Source: Desulfobacteraceae bacterium
GTDB taxonomy: Bacteria; Desulfobacterota; Desulfobacteria; Desulfobacterales; ETH-SRB1
Assembly: GCA_013202725.1 (NCBI GenBank)
Contig: JABMRH010000286.1
Span: 1-10,988 of the forward strand
Reading direction: 5' to 3'
DNA length: 10,988 bases
The notes beneath the pieces are model-generated. The model was not told where the DNA came from, did not search any database, and saw only the letters and a program-made list of their open reading frames with translations. A program made the translations under genes and the position numbers. This document shows, one piece after another, positions 6,134 to 10,988 of the stretch. Positions within the stretch are counted from its first letter, which is position 1. Each line of letters begins with the position of its first letter.

Positions 6134-7660
6134 TTATGCCAAGGTATATAAAATATTGCTACTATCCAAATGTTCCAAAAACTCTTCAATCGTTTTTGGA
6201 GAAATGAAAAGGTTTTGTGTTTGTTTTACATATTCAATTTGCTTTACGGAATCGCTGAACATGCTGGGCGCAACAAAATAACACATCGAATTTTCCGTTT
6301 TCTTTCCAAATTCTGCCAAGTGTCTGCTGATAGGCCATACTTCCATCATTGTTTGCGTTCTACCTTCAGACATCGTGACTTCGATCAAAATACCGTTTAT
6401 ATTCTCAAAACATTCAATATCTCCAGTATTTCCAACCCCGCCAGCTGTTGATGTTGGGATACCCTCATCGTCAATCGGGTAATTTGGAATCACTTTCACA
6501 TCTGGAAATTTAGATTTAACCGCTAACGCAGTTAAAAACTCAAGCCTTACAGGATTTGAAAGATATTTTAATATGTTATCTTTGGTTAGATGTTTTTTTG
6601 CTAAGTTCAGCATTTCTAATTTGATCATTTCCCAAGAATAAACACCAACCCAATTCGCCAAGAATTTGTCTTGTTCTGATACTGGTATTGGTTTAGGTAC
6701 AAATAAAATAAGATTTTCGTCAATTGTTGAAATGTATTCAAAATAACTTTCTTCTGTATCATATTTTTTATAGTCTGAATAATTTTTCAAAACATAATCA
6801 ACTTTTTCTTGTTCGTTTTTGTTTATGTCAATAAATCGCCCTCCACCACGCAACGAAATTAATCCTGTTAATCTCATTTTTCTGATAAATTCATCAGGAT
6901 AATCAACCATAATGGATTTAGCACTTCGAACAATATCTTGTCCTTCCATGATTTCATTTCTGCAAATATCAGTTACAACTTCCCAACTGGGGGAATAACC
7001 AAAATCTTGTCTTAGTTTTTTGATTCTCAAATACAATTTTTCTGCATCATTGTCTTTCCAGTAAATAATCAAAGGTAGCTCAAGTTTTGAAATACCAACA
7101 TCATTAAAATCTTTGTCAGAATTTAATTTCTTGATGACTTCAAGCAGTAAAACCAAAGGCACATTCTCATTTAATACTCTACGAAACGGACTATTGTTTT
7201 GATATTTAACAAATGCGTTAAGAAATGCTTGTTGCTCAAATTCTGGATGTTCGTTGTCCACCAACTTTAAGCCAATTTCTGAAAATTTTATTTTTCCGTC
7301 TGTTTTGTAAAAGACAAAACTCAATTCTTTTGCGATCTTAAACCATGTATCAAACCGTGACGGCCAACCTTTCTTAAATCCTGCCTCTTTATGGTTTTGT
7401 GGATTATCCTTTAAAACCTTGGCAACCTCTTTATCGGTCAAAGGCTTTTTCTCTTTGATTTTCTTTTTTACGCTAGCAGATAATTTTGTAGGCTTATACA
7501 ATCCAATTCTTATAATTTCACCTGAAATTTTTCTTGCCAAATCATCGTCCAAAATTTGCCCATCATATTCTTTCAGCACGGCAAGAAACCACTTCAATCG
7601 CTCAGGATTTCTAAGCGTGGTTGTAAATAATAATGGTTTGTATGTTGCTTCTCTTGGCAT
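6134..7660 (-). CDS. AlwI-family type IIS restriction endonuclease
   Basis: The 508-residue product starts with PLLFTTTLRNPERLKWFL (residues 9-26), the hallmark N-terminus of the AlwI family, whose relatives include MlyI, PleI and the nickases BstNBI and BspD6I. These read five-base asymmetric sites (GGATC or GAGTC) and cut a few bases away. The nuclease core is near the C-terminus: Asp414 in TGDIECF, Glu427 in ILIEVTM, Glu440 and His447 in PISRHL. The spacing D-x12-EV...H agrees with what I recall of the BspD6I active site. The N-terminal 1-300 would be the recognition part. The gene is intact and lies four bases after the Dam-like gene, consistent with one operon. The exact site cannot be read from sequence. 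No good ribosome binding site precedes the ATG, so coupling is likely. Confidence 0.9.
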   Translation of the reverse strand: MPREATYKPLLFTTTLRNPERLKWFLAVLKEYDGQILDDDLARKISGEIIRIGLYKPTKLSASVKKKIKEKKPLTDKEVAKVLKDNPQNHKEAGFKKGWPSRFDTWFKIAKELSFVFYKTDGKIKFSEIGLKLVDNEHPEFEQQAFLNAFVKYQNNSPFRRVLNENVPLVLLLEVIKKLNSDKDFNDVGISKLELPLIIYWKDNDAEKLYLRIKKLRQDFGYSPSWEVVTDICRNEIMEGQDIVRSAKSIMVDYPDEFIRKMRLTGLISLRGGGRFIDINKNEQEKVDYVLKNYSDYKKYDTEESYFEYISTIDENLILFVPKPIPVSEQDKFLANWVGVYSWEMIKLEMLNLAKKHLTKDNILKYLSNPVRLEFLTALAVKSKFPDVKVIPNYPIDDEGIPTSTAGGVGNTGDIECFENINGILIEVTMSEGRTQTMMEVWPISRHLAEFGKKTENSMCYFVAPSMFSDSVKQIEYVKQTQNLFISPKTIEEFLEHLDSSNILYTLA

Positions 7661-7664
7661 AGTT

Positions 7665-8579
7665 TTAATAATTGGTAATCAAAACTTCTTTAATTTCCTT
7701 TTTCTTATTGTTGTGGTAGCTAATGTAATTACTCTCGATTTTGTTAACTTTGTATTTTTTCATCCACTCAATCAATAAATCATTTTTACTACCGTTGTAA
7801 TTTGTTACATTCGACAAAGCAAATTTAACACCTTTTTTGTTTAATTCGTCAATTAAGTCTAATAAATCAGATTCTGACTTCTCATCCCAAAATTTGTTAT
7901 ATTCACTTGCGGTTATTAAATAAGGAGGATCGAGGTAAACAAAAGTATTCTTTGAATAATCGTTTTTATCAAAAAACTTTCGGAAATCTTTTAAGGTAAA
8001 CTTTATTTTTTTATCTTGAACAAAATCAAAGTAATTGTTTAATGCACTGACAACATTCTTGTTGAAATCAACATTTCCAACGGGTAAATTAAACTTTCCT
8101 CTGCCATTGAATCTCAACATTCTATTAAATCCATATATCAATAAGATGTATAGAACGAGAGGATTATTTTTTTTGTTTTTATTAACGCATTCTCTCAACT
8201 TTTTGTAGCCCTCTTTGTTAAATCTTGCGTAATAAGTTTTTTTAAATTCTTTTTTCAAGGAATCTGGAACAATATCTGCCTTATATGAATGAGATAATTT
8301 GTATTTGTGAATAATTTTCTCAACATTTTTGAAAAATCTTTCAGGATTTTTCGTATTGGAAACTAAAAATTTGTGTATATTTACAAGATGTTTGTCTATA
8401 TCGTTTAGAAAATATTTTTTTGCCTCCACATTTAAAAACACGGTACCTCCGCCAACAAAAGGCTCATAAAAATCATTTATTTCTTTTGGAAATAAATCTA
8501 TTAATTGCTTCATCAGCCTATATTTATCCCCTACATAAAATAGAGGTGATCTTTTGATTTTTTTATTCATAATTGACAT
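7665..8579 (-). CDS. Dam-like D12-class DNA adenine-N6 methyltransferase
   Basis: This 304-residue protein transfers methyl from S-adenosylmethionine to adenine in DNA. It shows YVGDKYRLM (15-23, motif X), FYEPFVGGGTVF (37-48, SAM-binding motif I), FNRMLRFNGRGKFNLPVG (151-168, the Dam-family signature) and the catalytic motif IV DPPY (217-220). Length is slightly above E. coli Dam. The first ATG (8577-8579) overlaps the end of the upstream fusion gene by 17 bases; a second ATG three codons later at 8570 is equally plausible. Its position between the fusion methylase and the AlwI-family endonuclease makes it one of the protective methylases of that system. Very lysine- and asparagine-rich, as expected from the AT-rich island. 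It appears intact. Confidence 0.93.
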   Translation of the reverse strand: MSIMNKKIKRSPLFYVGDKYRLMKQLIDLFPKEINDFYEPFVGGGTVFLNVEAKKYFLNDIDKHLVNIHKFLVSNTKNPERFFKNVEKIIHKYKLSHSYKADIVPDSLKKEFKKTYYARFNKEGYKKLRECVNKNKKNNPLVLYILLIYGFNRMLRFNGRGKFNLPVGNVDFNKNVVSALNNYFDFVQDKKIKFTLKDFRKFFDKNDYSKNTFVYLDPPYLITASEYNKFWDEKSESDLLDLIDELNKKGVKFALSNVTNYNGSKNDLLIEWMKKYKVNKIESNYISYHNNKKKEIKEVLITNY

Positions 8580-10374
8580 TAGTTACAAACAAATATTCTT
8601 TGTGGTTATTGAAATCAGTATTTCCAGCGTTAAAATGTCGATAATCTTTTTCAAAGATTTTTGTTTTTCCTCGTTTGCTTAGAATATTTTTTATTTCCTC
8701 AAGCGTAATTTTATTTTGCGACGAATTACTTTTTGAATCGTAAGTATTATTGTATGACACCACCAAATATTTTGCGTTTATATCATTCACTAATTCAGCA
8801 AACCTATCTTTCGCACTCACTCGGCAATAGTCACTCATATTTTCTGGTTTGGGCTTTAATGCTACTCCGTGCAATTCTGGTTTATCCCATTTTGTTAGTG
8901 TTTCTAAAATATGATAAAACCTGCTGTACTGTCTGGAATTATACGGAGGGTCGATATAAACAATGTCTGTCTGAATTTGTCTTACCAACAAATTCGCGTC
9001 TTCTCTAAAAATCGAAACCGCTTTTACTTCAACAGGATCTATTGGTCGCATGAAGAAATTATCCTCAATAAATTCTTTTTTGAAATACGCGTCATAATGC
9101 CCGACCGTATTCGCAATTTTATCTGTTGAGTAAAGCAACGAAGCCATCAAAATATAATATTCTCTTTCAGTAAGTTTATTTTTATTTTCCTCAATATTTT
9201 CTCTAATAAATCCGATAATCTTTGCTGAATTTTTGGAGAAGTATTTTCCGCCAAAATTTATTGAAAAATAGTTTTCATCTAAATCCCCACCGTTGATATT
9301 GTTGTAATCTTTTATGATGTTATTTATTTTTTCTCGACTCCAGTTTTCTTTGTCAAAAAATGCTTTGTAAACAGCATGATTTGAATGTAAAAAATCGTTT
9401 AAAATTATTTCATTGAAGTGCTTGCTTGCGACAGCGGCAACTACTCCTGTGCCAGCAAAAATATCAGCAAAGGAATCCCCCTTACATTCTTTATCAAGAA
9501 TAGAAAAAATCCACTTTATCAATTTATACTTATTTCCAATATATCTGCGATTGTGTAATTGAAAGTGATTTTCTTTTATTTGTGGAATATGAAAATATGT
9601 TTCTTGAATTTTTTCAGCACTTATTTCGTAGGAAGGTTTTTCAATCTCTAACAAGTCAAAAAGTGTACCTTGCACTCCATCTGCAACATAATCAAAACCT
9701 TTATTTTGATTTTTTAATTTTTCGTAAAAACTGTAATGTCCACTCTCGGAAATAATAACAAAATCAACAACGGGAATTCCCATTATTTCTCCTGCTTGTG
9801 CAATTTTTTCAACAATATGAATATCTTTTTCGCTTGGCGATGAATCGCCTGACGGATGATTGTGTACTAAAATAATACTTGCAGCGTTTATTTCTGTCGC
9901 AGGATAAAAAATCTCCCTCGGGTGCAACAATGTTTTATCAAGAAGCCCAACGCTGACAACTTCCTTTTTGAGTAAAACATTTCTTGCGTTGAGATATAAG
10001 CAAACAAGGTATTCCTTTTTCTTTTCTTTCAAACCGTAGGTAAGAGATAAAACATCTTGAGAATTTTTTATAACTATCTCGTTCGTTTTTTCATCCGCAT
10101 AATATCTTTTAACTAAAGAAATTGCTGACGCAATTTGCAATGCTTTTGCCTGACCGATTCCAGAAACTTTTTGCAAATCATCAACCGTGATATTCAAAAA
10201 GTTTTTACCAAATTTCTTAATGATCTGTTGTGAGAGTTTTTGGACATTCTTTCCTTTGATTCCGCTTCCAAGCAAAATTGCCAAAAGATCACTTTTTGAA
10301 AGTGCCTCTGGGCCTTTTTTGAGAAATCTTTCTCGTGGTCTATCTACTTTTGGAATATCTTTTATTTTTGCCAT
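8563..10374 (-). CDS. RadC (JAMM domain) fused to D12-class DNA adenine methyltransferase
   Basis: One uninterrupted 603-codon frame holds two complete proteins. Residues 1-220 are RadC: IPKVDRPRERFLKKGPEALS, a helix-hairpin-helix VSGIGQAKALQIASA (70-84), and the JAMM metal site with Glu138, HNHPSG (171-176), Ser181 and Asp184 all present. Residues 221-270 form a linker with QGTLFDLL (235-242). Residues 275-603 are a D12 adenine methyltransferase with YIGNKYKLI (278-286), motif I FADIFAGTG (302-310) and motif IV DPPYNSRQY (475-483), of the kind found in type IIS systems. RadC's biochemical function is unsettled; JAMM domains usually cleave isopeptide or peptide bonds. The start ATG is two bases after the upstream pseudogene stop, and the 3' end overlaps the Dam-like gene. 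It is probably the second methylase of the AlwI-like system. No frameshift or missing key residue is visible. Confidence 0.92.
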   Translation of the reverse strand: MAKIKDIPKVDRPRERFLKKGPEALSKSDLLAILLGSGIKGKNVQKLSQQIIKKFGKNFLNITVDDLQKVSGIGQAKALQIASAISLVKRYYADEKTNEIVIKNSQDVLSLTYGLKEKKKEYLVCLYLNARNVLLKKEVVSVGLLDKTLLHPREIFYPATEINAASIILVHNHPSGDSSPSEKDIHIVEKIAQAGEIMGIPVVDFVIISESGHYSFYEKLKNQNKGFDYVADGVQGTLFDLLEIEKPSYEISAEKIQETYFHIPQIKENHFQLHNRRYIGNKYKLIKWIFSILDKECKGDSFADIFAGTGVVAAVASKHFNEIILNDFLHSNHAVYKAFFDKENWSREKINNIIKDYNNINGGDLDENYFSINFGGKYFSKNSAKIIGFIRENIEENKNKLTEREYYILMASLLYSTDKIANTVGHYDAYFKKEFIEDNFFMRPIDPVEVKAVSIFREDANLLVRQIQTDIVYIDPPYNSRQYSRFYHILETLTKWDKPELHGVALKPKPENMSDYCRVSAKDRFAELVNDINAKYLVVSYNNTYDSKSNSSQNKITLEEIKNILSKRGKTKIFEKDYRHFNAGNTDFNNHKEYLFVTNVNYE

Positions 10375-10376
10375 GG

Positions 10377-10770
10377 TTATTTTTTATAAATTTCCTCAAG
10401 TGTTTTTCCACCCTCTGTTTTCCATTTTTTCCAACCGCTTGTTGAATTTCCTAAAATAATATCTGAAGCCGCGCTTGGGCTATTGAAAACATAGCGTGGT
10501 ACGCCAAAAATCTTTTGAGTTGTCATGAGTGGTTAATCTGTTCCATAAATTTTCAGCTTCTCCAATATATGCAGTAGATAGCAACGCCTCCTCGTTTTCT
10601 TTTCCAACCAAAAAATATACTGCTGGTTTATTACAATCAGGTCGTTGTTTAATATCTTTAAGTTTGTTTCTTGGAATAACTATTGCTTGGCCCACCCAAT
10701 TACTTAATTCGGCGGCCTTCAATCCGTTTGGTTCGCCAGCAACTAGAAAAATTTTTATTGTCTTTGCCAT
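10377..10770 (-). pseudogene. GIY-YIG nuclease with DUF4357 tail, broken by internal deletion
   Basis: The frame from ATG 10770 codes for a lead segment (FLVAGEPNGLKAAELSNW), then the GIY-YIG start AVYFLVG (50-56) and AYIGEAENLWNRLTTH (67-82), ending FW at 89, and stops at 10480. Another frame, open from about 10502 to the TAA at 10377-10379, reads YVFNSPSAASDIILG then SGWKKWKTEGGKTLEEIYKK, which I recognise as the C-terminal DUF4357 often found with GIY-YIG proteins. The intact family member is about 280-300 residues, so some 150 residues including the catalytic glutamate region are lost, and the remaining parts are out of frame. The nuclease is presumably dead. Its ends keep two-base gaps to the XRE remnant and to the RadC fusion gene, so it was part of the operon. 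Confidence 0.75.
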
Positions 10771-10772
10771 AA

Positions 10773-10882
10773 TTACTTAATTAAATTCTCAATTGAAACA
10801 CCAAATGTTTTGGATAGTTTCGCCATAATAAGCACAGAGGGCTTTTTGTAACGTTACTTTCAATTTTTGTCGGGGTAGTGTA
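10773..10882 (-). pseudogene. C-terminal remnant of an XRE-family helix-turn-helix regulator
   Basis: Reading the minus strand from 10882, YTTPTKIES is followed, after one missing base near 10853, by RYKKPSVLIMAKLSKTFG and VSIENLIK before the TAA at 10773-10775. This is the recognition helix and final helix of XRE (Cro/C1-type) HTH domains. The N-terminal half is replaced by the IS3-family end. The stop is two bases before the GIY-YIG start, so it was probably the first gene of the operon and its regulator, as controller proteins often are in restriction-modification systems. The regulator must be non-functional here. Confidence 0.65.
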
Positions 10883-10988
10883 TGGACGGGGCCTAAAAAT
10901 GTTGACAGTTAGTTAAGCCACTTTTTTCATTTCAATATATTCATACTCTTCAGGTGAACAATAATCAATAGAGCTGTGTAGCCGCTTA
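10883..10988 (-). mobile_element. IS3-family insertion sequence, transposase C-terminus and right end (partial)
   Basis: The minus-strand frame from 10987 reads KRLHSSIDYCSPEEYEYIEM and KKVA before TAA at 10913-10915. This is the characteristic end of the IS3-family DDE transposase (OrfB), where (R)RHSSLGYLSPxxYE is typical. After the stop, CTGTCAACATTTTTAGGCCC then CGTCCA probably is the terminal inverted repeat, ending in CA at 10883, exactly where XRE-like coding text begins. The rest of the element lies outside the window, so completeness, the other end and target duplication cannot be judged. Confidence 0.75.

Noticed and set aside
10480..10770. 96-codon GIY-YIG frame considered as an intact small nuclease
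   Set aside because: The family's C-terminal DUF4357 text follows in another frame and the catalytic region after the YIG helix is missing.

Overview
Every gene in this window is read from the minus strand, so biologically it runs from high to low coordinates. It has two parts that differ in base composition and condition.

Positions 1-4350 are an ordinary housekeeping block with moderate GC: dnaX, a YbaB/EbfC nucleoid protein gene, recR, a YkgJ-like cysteine-cluster gene, murI, a small conserved gene and the 5' part of a tRNA-Gly(CCC) gene. The dnaX-ybaB-recR genes are almost contiguous, and the ybaB ribosome binding site overlaps the dnaX stop codon. The small protein and the overall style suggest a Desulfobacterota (former Deltaproteobacteria) chromosome, but this is a judgement from protein appearance and not a proof. 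A long hairpin of 7-base units separates the YkgJ-like gene from murI.

Positions 4374-10988 are an AT-rich accessory island, directly upstream of dnaX, built of defence genes. Its upstream end is an IS3-family transposase end that cuts into the C-terminal part of an XRE regulator. Then come a GIY-YIG/DUF4357 protein broken by an internal deletion, an intact 603-residue fusion of a RadC (JAMM) domain with a D12-class DNA adenine methyltransferase, a second intact Dam-like methyltransferase, and an intact AlwI-family type IIS restriction endonuclease. Spacings within this group are 2, 2, -17 and 4 bases, which indicates one operon: a type IIS restriction-modification system with one methylase per strand or role.

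Downstream of the endonuclease (4374-6119) lie the ruins of a second system: the start of an AAA ATPase fused by deletion to the tail of a type III-like DNA methyltransferase, a Bro-N protein gene with an in-frame stop, and the first part of what looks like a type III restriction helicase gene. These pieces keep operon-like junctions, including an ATGA overlap, so an ancestral mod-bro-res cassette can be proposed. Small frameshifts, a nonsense codon and large deletions mark the decay, although single-base indels in homopolymers could also be sequencing errors.

The most unusual feature is the RadC-methyltransferase fusion with a possible sliding-clamp binding motif in its linker. I do not recognise this as a described architecture, but I cannot search to confirm that.
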